IMG/VR virus record: IMGVR_UViG_3300027985_000891 | Location: 1-64,000 of that record | DNA length: 64,000 nt | Origin: a virus | Direction: 5' to 3' (one strand) | Shown: piece by piece, positions 1 to 10,800 of the stretch | Layout of the letters: every line of letters starts with the position of its first letter | Numbering within the stretch: position 1 is the first letter of the stretch | Notes under the pieces: model-generated | Databases searched by the model: none | What the model was told of the DNA's origin: nothing | The model's input: the letters and a program-made list of their open reading frames with translations, nothing else | Program-made: the position numbers and the translations under genes

Positions 1-1
1 T

Positions 2-2660
2 AAAGTACTTATTGCAGATGCTACTTCTTACACACTAAGTGGCACTGATGCATCCCTGGAACGAGGTTATCCTCTAACTGCAGATGCAGGAACCTATGTA
101 CTGACAGGACTAGATGCTACACTAAGTGAGCTTAACTCCTATACTTTAACTGCCGATCAAGGTTCCTTCACATTAACTGGAACCGATGCTAATCTCTTAA
201 GCGGTCGTTTGTTATCCGCAAACAGTGGTACTTATACTCTTGGGGAATCAATTACCGTAGGTCCAACTACTTTTGGTGCAAGTAATTTTAGCTCTGCTTT
301 TAGTACAACAATAAGAGAGTTTGGAATTATCATAACTGCCTCTAATACAGGAATATTAACTCAGATTTCATCTGATTGGAGTAAATCATCTTCTCCTGAT
401 TTTCTTATTACCCCAGAGTTATGGACTACCAATGCCGGATTACCTGACACATTAATAGGCGCAGGTACTCCTGTAAATGCTTCAACATTTACTACCAGTT
501 CTATTCCTCGTACTTTTACGCTTAATCAACCTGTCACCAGCGGTGTAACATATGCTATACTATTTCAGTATAGTTCAGTTGTCACTCATGATGTAACAAA
601 TAGAGTCAACTTCCGTGTAAACAATACTGGAAGTGCACTAGATTTTATCAGTGTAATACGAAACGATAATGAAACTTCTTGGGCAACACTTTCAGCTAAT
701 GCTGCTTCTACAGCCTCATTAGTTTATCAACTTAATACTCAACTATTAGTAGGTCATGTAATACCAAGTGATTCAGGAAGTTATACTTTATCAGGAACAG
801 ACGCGAGCCTACTACGAGGCTATCCACTTACTGCCGAGCAGGGAACCTATACACTTGCAGGACAGGATGTCAACTTAAATAGAACCTACATTCTTGTTGC
901 AGACAGTACTTCATTTAGTCTAAGTGGTACTGATGCAAATCTTGAACAAGGTTACCTTTTAACAGCAGATGCTACCTCTTATACACTGAGCGGTACCGAT
1001 GTTAATCTGATCACAGGTCTATCATTAGTCGCAGACGCAACATCGTATACACTCACCGGTACAGATGCTAATTTTAGTAGAACATATAACCTGGTTGCAG
1101 AACAGGGCTCCTTTGTACTAACTGGATTAGATGCTACACTATCTGAAAGTGAAATTCTTACAGCAGAATCCGGTACCTATACATTAACGGGTACAGATGC
1201 AAACCTGGAGCACGGATATGTATTAGTAGCAGAGAGTGCCTCGTTCTCTTTAACCGGAACAGATGCCAGCTTAGAAATAGGCTATGCAGTTATTGCAGAG
1301 CAAGGATCCTATATACTTACCGGTCAGGATGCTGCACTTATTGCTGGTGAAACTATTGTAGCAGAAGAAGGTACCTACATATTAACCGGTACAGATGCTG
1401 CTCTACTTAATAATAGAATACTAGTAGCAGATAGTACCAGTTATACACTGACCGGTACAGATGCAGCATTAATAGCAGGAGAAACACTCCAGGCAGATCC
1501 GGGCAGCTTTGCATTAACCGGTACCGATGCTACATTACTGCGTACATATATTTTAACTGCAGATTCGACAAGCTTTACACTAGCTGGTCAGGATGCTAAT
1601 CTATTGGAAGATGCAACACTAGTTGCAGAAAGCACCTCTTATATACTAACAGGTAATGCCGCCAATCTCTCGATAGATTATACCTTAGTGGCAGACAGTA
1701 CATCATTTAGTTTATCCGGTACGGATGCTGGCTTATTAAATGACCAGGTACTTATTGCCGATAGTGGTACTTACACACTTACAGGTACGGATGCCAGTCT
1801 GTTGGCCGATCAAATACTGACAGCAGATAGTGGCACCTACACACTTACAGGACAGACAGCCAGCTTACTAAGAGACTATACACTGATAGCAGATCCTGGA
1901 GTATTCACATTAACAGGTGAAGATGTCACACTAACCTATACGCCTGCTAATAGTCTCATGGCAGACCCGGGTAGCTATACCTTAACTGGATTAGATGCTA
2001 CTTTCGATATCAATTACTTTATTGCTGCAGATCAGGGAAGTTTTGTATTAACTGGAACTGATACTAACCTGGAACAAGGATATGTATTGGTTGCAGATGC
2101 CGGCAGTTTTACATTGACAGGAGAGGATGCCAACTTCCAGATAGCATATAACCTCACTGCTTCCCCTGGGGTCTTTACATTATCAGGTCAGGATGCGAGT
2201 CTTTTAACTACCAGTATCCTAACAGCTGATCAAGGAACTTATACTTTAACTGGACAGACTGCTGCACTAGAGCAAGGATACAGGCTTATAGCAGATCCTG
2301 GAGTATTCAATGAAACCGGTCAAGATGCATCCTTACTATTTGATAGACTCTTAACAGCAGATCCGGGAGCATACATACTTACGGGTCAAGATGTTAATCT
2401 CATTCCTGGTGTACAAGGAGAATACGAAGAGGGTACATTTATATTAACCGGTGAAGATGTCAACTTCATTCGTCACTATGTATTAACTGCAGACTCAGGT
2501 GAATTTAACTGGGAAGGTATCTCTATCCGGTCAGATTATGTATTTGAAGTAGAACCTGGAGTATATGTATTAACTATGAATGATACTCCTGCTGACTATT
2601 GTATCAAGTACTGGAGCTTTGCTTTAACGGAAGAGGCTCACCGTAAACTATCCGGATGTA
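2..2660 (+). repeat. Tandem repeat of about 66 bp (22 codons)
   Basis: At least 32 diverged coding repeats, interrupted once at about 240-770. Recurring words at DNA level are gcaga(t/c) followed by acaggtacagatgc-like stretches. Copies are too diverged for a simple recent expansion, but neighbouring copies such as those near 1760 and 1820 are close, suggesting occasional unequal exchange. Confidence 0.85.
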
Positions 2661-2725
2661 AACGCAAGACCCATAAAATTACACTCAACTATCCTTCCCG
2701 CAAGAAGATCAACATCAAACTATAA
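2..2725 (+). CDS. Tandem beta-repeat fibre-like protein, 5' end outside window
   Basis: The only convincing plus-strand gene. The frame is open from base 2 with no stop, and the repeat pattern is already under way there, so the true start lies to the left; the TTG at 209 is inside a repeat and is not the start. I count at least 32 copies of a unit of about 22 residues of the form A-[DE]-x-G-[ST]-[YF]-x-L-[ST]-G-x-D-A-x-L. Between copies 4 and 5 (about bases 240-770) there is a non-repeated domain of about 175 residues with a beta-sandwich look. The C-terminus (from about 2590) leaves the repeat and is basic. Such repeats occur in phage fibre and surface proteins, so a long fibrous appendage is the best guess, but no catalytic motif or named family is secure. 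It converges on the 1,705-aa gene with no bases between the stop codons. Confidence 0.8.
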   Translation, partial: KVLIADATSYTLSGTDASLERGYPLTADAGTYVLTGLDATLSELNSYTLTADQGSFTLTGTDANLLSGRLLSANSGTYTLGESITVGPTTFGASNFSSAFSTTIREFGIIITASNTGILTQISSDWSKSSSPDFLITPELWTTNAGLPDTLIGAGTPVNASTFTTSSIPRTFTLNQPVTSGVTYAILFQYSSVVTHDVTNRVNFRVNNTGSALDFISVIRNDNETSWATLSANAASTASLVYQLNTQLLVGHVIPSDSGSYTLSGTDASLLRGYPLTAEQGTYTLAGQDVNLNRTYILVADSTSFSLSGTDANLEQGYLLTADATSYTLSGTDVNLITGLSLVADATSYTLTGTDANFSRTYNLVAEQGSFVLTGLDATLSESEILTAESGTYTLTGTDANLEHGYVLVAESASFSLTGTDASLEIGYAVIAEQGSYILTGQDAALIAGETIVAEEGTYILTGTDAALLNNRILVADSTSYTLTGTDAALIAGETLQADPGSFALTGTDATLLRTYILTADSTSFTLAGQDANLLEDATLVAESTSYILTGNAANLSIDYTLVADSTSFSLSGTDAGLLNDQVLIADSGTYTLTGTDASLLADQILTADSGTYTLTGQTASLLRDYTLIADPGVFTLTGEDVTLTYTPANSLMADPGSYTLTGLDATFDINYFIAADQGSFVLTGTDTNLEQGYVLVADAGSFTLTGEDANFQIAYNLTASPGVFTLSGQDASLLTTSILTADQGTYTLTGQTAALEQGYRLIADPGVFNETGQDASLLFDRLLTADPGAYILTGQDVNLIPGVQGEYEEGTFILTGEDVNFIRHYVLTADSGEFNWEGISIRSDYVFEVEPGVYVLTMNDTPADYCIKYWSFALTEEAHRKLSGCKRKTHKITLNYPSRKKINIKL

Positions 2726-5700
2726 CTATCTGGATAGTATGTAGTCTTGGAAGAATGTACTTTCTCCAAAGATCTTTTCAAATGTTCCCTTACTCTGATC
2801 CTGATTAAAGTATGCTGCCATACCAAGAATCTGATTGATACCAGGAATATTCTTAAGTGTGTAGTATCCAAAGGGTGTTTTATCTCTTGTGTTCTCCGGA
2901 GTAATTCCAATAGCTTGTGAACTTTCTACCAGGAAGTTCTCTATCATATTTGAAAAGTCAGTAGTTAAACGCATCACTGGTAATGGCGACTTCAATATCT
3001 CATTCACGGAATCCATACTAAAGAAGAAGCTTAATTCCAGTGATGCTCTTTGAGCTAACTTGTACATGTTATAGGTGAGTAGATTTTCATCCTCATCATC
3101 CCATCCTAGAGCTGACATTGCTCCTAGTAGTAATGTACTCATACCTAATAGGTATCTTAACTCTCTGGCCATGGTTCGCCACTGCCTTCTCCTGAAGTCT
3201 ATGAACCTTTCGAGTGTAAACTCTTTCTCATCCAGGTCAGGATTTTTCTTTAGAAAGTTTCTTCGATGTATTTCTGCTTTCTTCTCATCGATCTTATGTT
3301 TGTATAATCCCATGGTTATTACTTCAGACCCCAGGGAGATGAAGTTCTTTAATGTGGGTAAGATTAGATCACCAAAGATTGTACCCATACTCATGGACCA
3401 GGCTTCCTGCTCGGATCGTATGAGCTCCATAGACGGTAGTATCTCATCCTTAGTACCTATGAAGTGTCCTTGCTCATAGGATTCCAACAGAGGATTGTAT
3501 CTAAAACTACCAAATCTCTCCTTAATCAAGCCGGGCATCCAGTTTCGGAACTTCATCAACATCATACTAAGTACTTGCGTATTAGCTATATGCATCTGAT
3601 CTTCCGTGAGTGATCCCTTCACTCTATTCTGAGCTTCGGCTACCAGTCTTCTAAATCTGACAAACTCTTTCTCAGATATTCCTTCCAGTTTCATCACATC
3701 TCCGGAAGAATCAAATATTTCCCACAAAGTTTTAGCGTTCTCATCTTTTATTGGCTTTAATGGATCTCCTTTACTCTTTAACTTGCCATCACTATCCAAT
3801 ACCCAATGCTTCATCATTGCCAGAAGTATAGTATTGTCTACGTTATCGTCTCCAAAATACGGGTTATCCACATCGTATTTACTTTTTCCACGTTTGTTGA
3901 TAAGTCCGCGATGTAATGCAAAGACATTTCGCATGTTAAGCGCTTTGTTCGCTCCACTTACACTCTTTTTCAATGCTCTATCATACGATAGATCTCTACT
4001 GGATGGTTCAAAGAACCATATAGCAGCCAAAGTTTTCTCATCAGAAGAAGTAAATTGATCCAGTGCCTCCTTCCAGGTATTCTCACCAAAATATATACCC
4101 TTACCGGCTAGAATGTTTCTATTGATCTGAGCTCCAATGTTCGATGCACCGGCTAGAATAGGGTTAAGACCTAGTGCTTTGATGCTTAGAAAGTTCTGAG
4201 CTAATTGTATGATCTTGGTAGTAGAGTACACTTTATCTCCCATCCGGAATGTACTGTCCTTACTCTGGATTCGCTGACCATAGAGATGCAGCTTTATAAA
4301 CTTGTCAATGATTTCTTCTGTAGTATTGGAAGCTCCCATTCGTTTAGCCAAGGTACCGGTCAGCTTATTCAAGATAGGATTATTATATCGGTCGGTAGGT
4401 ATCTCCGTATATTGATCAAGAGTAACGATCTCTCGTAGTAACCTGATACTATCTTCCACTTCACTCTTGTAATGATAGTCCAGCGCTGATCTGTACATGA
4501 GTTTTAAAGACTGCGTTAAGTCTTTACTCTTATCAGCTACTCCTTTTTGGAAGGCTAATTCATTGACACGACGGTCTACTTCATCAAAGAATTGCTTGCT
4601 CCCCCTGGGTGCTTGTGTCGCTACATCATTTTCTATCTCTACTTTTTCTTTAGCAGTGACCTCCCTTTTAAGTTTATCCAAGTAAAGTATAGGTATCTTG
4701 TTGATAGGATTACCATCCTTATCTACTGTACCAAAGAGATGATCATACTCTCTTACTTCCAGTCCCCGATACATATCTTGCAATAGAGTATTTTCTTTGA
4801 ATACTCCAAGAGTCCCCATCTTCTCAATCGTAGATGCATGGATGTTGGCAACAAAATTATCTCTGATAACCTCATGTCCAATCATCTTATTCATCTCACG
4901 ATTGTACTTAGAGTACATCTCATAATATTTCATAGCCGGTTCATTACCAGGCTTGGATATGAATGCCCACTCATCTGAGATATAAGACGCTTGTGCTGGA
5001 TCCTTATGATCCTTTGGACGAATGTACCAGTTCTTGGTAGCAAACCATGCATTATTATTCTTCTTTGGATTGACCGCATCCATTTTCGAGAGCTCTCTCG
5101 CTCTGTCTTTCGGAGAGTAGGTTGGATTACCAGCTAGTAACTCTTTAACTTTGTCATAGTCTTCCTTCCATCGTTCTTCATTGAACTCGTAGTGACTTTC
5201 GAACCATTCTCTTTCTTTGGTAATATCTTCCTTGTTGTAATACTTTGTTCTTCCTTGCTCGGCAATCTTATTCTTCTCCTCATAAAATTCTTTCTTGAAC
5301 CTGGTAATTAGGTTTCCATCACTCGCTCGTATCAGAGGCTTGAAAGCATTGATGCCAGTAAATCCATTTCTCTTAGCCCAAGCTACATATTCATCATGTA
5401 CCGTATCAATACTTTCATCTTCTTCCAGCAATCTTCTGACTACTTTCTCTCGTTGTTCAGCCAATACAGTTCCTATGGTGAAAATAACCGGATGATTCCA
5501 CTCACTAATACCATCAAAAATCTGACCTAATCCTGTCTTCAACTTACCACCATCTAATAAACTTCTTTCACTCATGGTCTGGGCCAAGTCTATCAGCTTT
5601 TGATTGATGGTAACTCTGGCAGCATCCAACATATCATTGTAATATCTTATCCGCTGAATAACATCTTCCTTGTCTTCCAATTGATCGAGGGACTGCTTGA

Positions 5701-7843
5701 ATGCAGTGTTAAAAGTATCATATAGCTCAATAAACTCTTTGTACTCTAAGATCTGTCCTGCAGATAAGTTATTATTGTTCTCTACATCTTCTATGATAGA
5801 GGCTATGTCAGATAATGCTCCAGAGATATCCTGCTTAACTATCAGATCATTGATGGTATTATTAAGCTTACTCAATCGAGCATTCAGTTTCTTTTTCTTA
5901 TCTCCTTTTGAGATATTCACTTCAGCACGTAACTTGTTACGCTCCTGATATAACTTGTTGAGAAATATATTCAGGTTATCATCACCTGCTACTTGTTCAT
6001 CAGCTACTGTTAATTGATCCAGGTAATCCTTGTTTAAGCTTGGTCTGCCCATCTCCACTTTTTCAAAAGCCTGGTTGCCTCTTCGTCCACCAATCTTAAA
6101 CTGCATATTAATAGGTACGATCCTGGTTTCTCTAAAGTCTGAGTCCGTTAAGCCCCAGCTTTCTTTGAGTATACTCTTGTACTGTGACAACTGTAGATCA
6201 AACAATTGTCGCTTACTATCCTGTACCTCTGAGTAATCTTTAGTCTTGCTATTGAAAGGAAATCGCATGGACTTATAATCATAGATACCTATGGTACCAT
6301 CAGAATATATAACCATGACATCAATGGTTCCGGCGATATCATTTACCTGGTCTTTGGGATTATAAACCACTTGCTCAGTAAGGATCGTCGCTTTAGAGTC
6401 CTTCTCTTTGATATGAGTGTAAATACTTTTGACCCCATGGAATAGATCCGACCACTGGGTAGTAGAGAGCTTATAATACGAACGATCTTGAAAATTCTTA
6501 AACTCCGGCCTATCCTTGAGGTTATTGTAAACCAGGCTCTCAATCTGTTCCCGGTTAATATCCTTCGCATTTGAAAGGAGAGTTTCCATAATAAGCTGAT
6601 TATAGTTATGGAGGATCGTACCTTTCGTTGTGAAGTATTCTTTGTATTCTGGCGTGAACTCCTTCTGCCCGTAAATATATCTACCATAGTCCTGGACCTT
6701 ATCAGACGGCCTAAAACGTACCCACTTATCCAGTGAAGGAATGTAATAGCGGCCATCGCGATTCTCGAGCTTAAGTTCATTGACTTCCTTGATCTTATCC
6801 AGGATAAAGTTCTTCTTATCACTGTTAGGGGATATCTGATAAAAGATATCATCTCTTAATGTTTCTTGTAGACCTTCAACATTACCGGCCAATAGCTTCT
6901 CAGCTGACTTCCGGAACTCACTGATGTCTTGTTGTTTAAAAAGCTTTCTTAGATAGTCCAGTATAGCATTCCACCAATTCTTAAGCGTACCATCTGCATA
7001 CCGGTCCACTGCTACACTGGTAATCAGTTTAACAATGGCTTCTTCTGTAACCTTGGTAGGATCATAATTCTCCAGATCACCATAGGTTTCCTGTACCTCA
7101 TTATACACTGGAAACTTTTTGATCTGTTGAGCCATGGCATAGTAAGGAGCACTTCCTCTCATCATACTAACCATCAAGTGAGTAGCTTCTTCTGTCAATG
7201 TATCCAGTCCCTGTTTAGACTGTACAACCTCAATAACTTTGTTCAGTGTATTGACCCGGGCAGCTGCGTCATGCTCCAATTGACCTACCCATGACACTTT
7301 TGCGCCTACCGAATTGAGGAAATTACCTACCATTCTGTCCAATTCAGCATCCACTGGTATATTTTTGGCGGTCAGCTGAAAGCTAGGGTTGAATGGATTA
7401 TAGAACCTATTGTCTATCGTGAAGTAATAAGCTCCACTAGTTGCTCTTTTAACTTTCACATGCCCCAGGGAAGAGGCTCTAAGCTCCCTCTCTACAGCAG
7501 ATGAGTTAATTGTTCTGGGCATAAAGCCAGCATAGTTCATATTATACCGTTGCCCCAGCTTGGATAAGGTACCTTGAGTAGAGTTGGCATAGTATACTTC
7601 ATCAACAAAGGGAGATAAAATGTCTTTAGCTTGGCTATAAATAGCCTCACCATTGACATCCATCTCCCCCTCGTATAATCCACTAAACGATTTTGTATAC
7701 GTTTGAGCCCATAGGCGAACAGCTTGATCCTTGGTAATATCTAAAGAAGAAACAATATCTCTGTAGAGTATACTTGGTTTCTTATTCGGAGCATATACTT
7801 CTTCTATTTCTCCTTTCTTGTTTCGTTCAATGCTACATGCCAC
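2726..7843 (-). CDS. Giant virion protein with RecB-like nuclease and degenerate zincin motif
   Basis: 1,705 residues. The start is GTG at 7843, preceded by AAGGAAG, and overlaps the end of the polymerase gene by 11 bases. Residues 218-222 read EEATH in a context (TEEATHLMVSMM) like zincin HExxH helices, but with the first His replaced by Glu. Residues about 490-560 match the PD-(D/E)XK, RecB/Cas4-like pattern: a conserved Glu strand, GTIDV with Asp508, then DYK with Asp522 and Lys524, and a downstream QLSQY motif. The C-terminal third has several hydrophobic stretches, including one ending in LLLGAMSALGW, that could contact membrane. Crass-like phages encode similar large zincin/nuclease proteins next to the virion polymerase. 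An internal virion protein injected with DNA is inferred, as is the nuclease role; neither is shown by sequence alone. Confidence 0.8.
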   Translation of the reverse strand: MACSIERNKKGEIEEVYAPNKKPSILYRDIVSSLDITKDQAVRLWAQTYTKSFSGLYEGEMDVNGEAIYSQAKDILSPFVDEVYYANSTQGTLSKLGQRYNMNYAGFMPRTINSSAVERELRASSLGHVKVKRATSGAYYFTIDNRFYNPFNPSFQLTAKNIPVDAELDRMVGNFLNSVGAKVSWVGQLEHDAAARVNTLNKVIEVVQSKQGLDTLTEEATHLMVSMMRGSAPYYAMAQQIKKFPVYNEVQETYGDLENYDPTKVTEEAIVKLITSVAVDRYADGTLKNWWNAILDYLRKLFKQQDISEFRKSAEKLLAGNVEGLQETLRDDIFYQISPNSDKKNFILDKIKEVNELKLENRDGRYYIPSLDKWVRFRPSDKVQDYGRYIYGQKEFTPEYKEYFTTKGTILHNYNQLIMETLLSNAKDINREQIESLVYNNLKDRPEFKNFQDRSYYKLSTTQWSDLFHGVKSIYTHIKEKDSKATILTEQVVYNPKDQVNDIAGTIDVMVIYSDGTIGIYDYKSMRFPFNSKTKDYSEVQDSKRQLFDLQLSQYKSILKESWGLTDSDFRETRIVPINMQFKIGGRRGNQAFEKVEMGRPSLNKDYLDQLTVADEQVAGDDNLNIFLNKLYQERNKLRAEVNISKGDKKKKLNARLSKLNNTINDLIVKQDISGALSDIASIIEDVENNNNLSAGQILEYKEFIELYDTFNTAFKQSLDQLEDKEDVIQRIRYYNDMLDAARVTINQKLIDLAQTMSERSLLDGGKLKTGLGQIFDGISEWNHPVIFTIGTVLAEQREKVVRRLLEEDESIDTVHDEYVAWAKRNGFTGINAFKPLIRASDGNLITRFKKEFYEEKNKIAEQGRTKYYNKEDITKEREWFESHYEFNEERWKEDYDKVKELLAGNPTYSPKDRARELSKMDAVNPKKNNNAWFATKNWYIRPKDHKDPAQASYISDEWAFISKPGNEPAMKYYEMYSKYNREMNKMIGHEVIRDNFVANIHASTIEKMGTLGVFKENTLLQDMYRGLEVREYDHLFGTVDKDGNPINKIPILYLDKLKREVTAKEKVEIENDVATQAPRGSKQFFDEVDRRVNELAFQKGVADKSKDLTQSLKLMYRSALDYHYKSEVEDSIRLLREIVTLDQYTEIPTDRYNNPILNKLTGTLAKRMGASNTTEEIIDKFIKLHLYGQRIQSKDSTFRMGDKVYSTTKIIQLAQNFLSIKALGLNPILAGASNIGAQINRNILAGKGIYFGENTWKEALDQFTSSDEKTLAAIWFFEPSSRDLSYDRALKKSVSGANKALNMRNVFALHRGLINKRGKSKYDVDNPYFGDDNVDNTILLAMMKHWVLDSDGKLKSKGDPLKPIKDENAKTLWEIFDSSGDVMKLEGISEKEFVRFRRLVAEAQNRVKGSLTEDQMHIANTQVLSMMLMKFRNWMPGLIKERFGSFRYNPLLESYEQGHFIGTKDEILPSMELIRSEQEAWSMSMGTIFGDLILPTLKNFISLGSEVITMGLYKHKIDEKKAEIHRRNFLKKNPDLDEKEFTLERFIDFRRRQWRTMARELRYLLGMSTLLLGAMSALGWDDEDENLLTYNMYKLAQRASLELSFFFSMDSVNEILKSPLPVMRLTTDFSNMIENFLVESSQAIGITPENTRDKTPFGYYTLKNIPGINQILGMAAYFNQDQSKGTFEKIFGESTFFQDYILSR

Positions 7844-10800
7844 AATCTTCCTTGTTTAGTATATCATCAACTTCACTTCTTCTACTTTCTGTTGGTGCCG
7901 GCTTAGGATAATTCTGAGACTTCTTCTTAACATACTCGGAGAAGTCTGCATCTGGAAAATACTTCTTGGTACTATCGTTTCTAAAGTTACGAACAGTTCC
8001 CATCTTATCCTTGCTTAATAGTTGCCGGTTGAAATAATACTTAGTATCCGGTACCATACCACGACTGTCTGTCACTTTATATGCCGGCCAGCTATCTTTA
8101 ATAGCTCTCACACTACCAACACTCTTGAAGAACTGAGAATTATTCAAGAAGAACTCATGGTAAAAGTTCTGGAATGCTTTAGAATTTTGCTCCAATCCTT
8201 GCAGCGACCTGTGCATTATATCTGCATAGATAGCATTCGGCATAAGATCTATGAAGTTGATAGGACTGTTCTGTAGTCCGGATTGTAACCACAGGAATTC
8301 TCCCAGCTCCGTTGCCAGAGTAGGATGGGTAATCATTAATCTTTCCCACTCCTTAGTATAGATATCGCTATCCTCTTTGTCGATCTTAGAACCAGAGTTT
8401 ATTGATAAATTATCTATGGTTTGACCGGTGAAAGGATCTTTGATAGCCAGCTTAACTGAGAGTGCTTCAATGAATTCGTTAGGTGCTGCATCTCCTCTAG
8501 CTACCTGAGCTTTATAATCTTGTACTCGCTTGGGTACTGTACTATTTCGTACCTTGACACCATCAATCGTTTGAAAAGAATTGATCAGACTATTTCTACC
8601 TTTCAGATCAAGTTGTCGATGTACTATGTAGGTAATTAGATCACTTTTCATAGCATCAATCGTCTTCTCATACTCGAATTCATCCATGGTCAGTGAGACA
8701 AACTTATCTATCTGTTCCCTCAGCCCTGGGTTATTTAACGTCACCATGTACGGTGTGATCATATCCAGTAGATCCTTAACTGAACTATAGAATGGTTCGA
8801 GGAAAGAACCTTTGTCAAAGATTCGCTCATAGTTACCCAGTAATCCCTCATCGATAGTTTGCTCAGTAAGTTTGAGTCTGTGCATAAGCTGACCAGTATT
8901 CTTTCCACCAGCAGATGTATCATAGGATGTACCCCAGATAGCTCTACGTAAAGAATCAGATACATCTTCCAACATCATATACTGATCCAGAATAGCTAAC
9001 TGTGCAGCTTTCTCTGCATCGTTTAATTCCATGCCTTTACCCACTTTTTCAATCATATTTCTCATCTGGGTAAGTGACTTCATTGCCTTCTGAGGAGCAT
9101 TAGGTTTTGTTGCACTCTTATACTTGTTGGTAATTTTATCTACAAACTTCCAATCTGTCTTACCAGTAGTATATAGATAAGTACTACGACGTGCAGCCAA
9201 ACCTTTAATGTAATCATCGATGATCGGCTGATTCATAAAGGCTATCGCATCATTTACCGGAACACCAAGACGTATCAATAAAAACATAACGTTGGCTGAG
9301 ATAGGCCCACCATTGATTTGGAATATGAATGGGTCTTTCGCAGCATCCACATAGGCGTTAATCATTTCACTGAGCAAATCACTAATGTAATGTTTACCAT
9401 CAGTTGTCTTTAAACCTGCAAGGGAGGGTCGTATTTGACCCCCCTGCAGTGTAGAATTATGACTCAAGTATATATTTTTACCTCTAGGAAGATTGAGGTA
9501 AACATTAGCCTGTGAAAATAATATATGTGAGGTAGCATTCAAAGCCGCACGACCAATATTTTGCTTAGCATGTTGAAATTCTATACCCTTGTTGATTACA
9601 AAAGTAGGATCCACTATGTTATAAAGAGCTTGTGGATTGGTATCTCTGTTCTTTAAGTTGTTGATAATATTAGCCTGAGCTTTAAATGTATCAGTAGAGA
9701 TCGGGTTGATCAGTTCATCAAATCGTCTATAGTCTGATAACAATGCTTGATGCATCCTAAGCATCTCATTTTCTATGGCTTTCTTACCATTCTTCTCGTA
9801 GATATCCAGTTTGTCAAACTCTTCAAAAGCCTTTTCATATATTTGTTCAAGTGCATTATCCCTTTTAACTTTGGCAGCTTGAATCACGTCTTTATTTCTC
9901 CGCATGTTCTCCCGGATACGACTAGTTTCGATCAGGAATTCATTGAGTTCTTCAAGTTCATCATTGAAGCCCAGTTCTTCTTGAAGACTACTGAGAAGCC
10001 CATTTTCAATCAATTCCTTACGATTGAACGAGTAGTCCTGTATCGTATTAATAGCGTCATTAATGTTACTGACATCTATGCCCAATGCATGAAGCTTAGG
10101 TAACATCTTTTGTTGCCAAAGATCATAGCTAATCTTCTTACCTATGATTGCTTTGGAGATATCATTTTTATACTCCTCTTCTATTCGATCAATATCAGAA
10201 GCATACTCCGGGATTGAAAGAGAGAAGGATCTTTTTCTTCGTTCCCATATCTTGGATGGACTCTTGGTAAACTCGATGTAACGAGGTTGACCATTGATCA
10301 TTTCATAGTTTGGAAAATGCAAGAACATTTTATCAAAGTCAAAGTCAGAACCTGCTTTAGCTATTACTTCTGAAGGTACCACTACAATATCTCCGGACTG
10401 TGCTGGTAAGAATCCTTTTATTCTTATGTTCTCTATAGAGTTTAAGCCCTGAGTAGGAATCCGGAAACCTATTGCTTGTAATAGTCTCTTGTCCAAGGAT
10501 TGCAAATCAACTTGTTGACCTAGCATTTCTTTAAAGTAGTGAGGAAGATATACTTCCATGGCTCCTACTTTAGTTTCATATTCTTCTGGTTTATCCTTTA
10601 GTTCATTCCATTCTTCCTGAGTGTAGGTCTTGTTTCCTACTTTATATTCTACATCATAGAACTTAAGATCACTGCTTTTAAACTTACCATTTTCATAATT
10701 ACGTTTACCCTCCAGTTCAAAGAATGTAGAAGATACTTGTACACTAGACTTACCATGTTTCTTCTGAGATACAGTCATCTTATCAGAAATGGAGAATAGA

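Noticed and set aside
209-211. TTG at 209 as the start of the plus-strand repeat gene
   Set aside because: The same frame is open to base 2 and already contains three full repeats, so 209 is internal.
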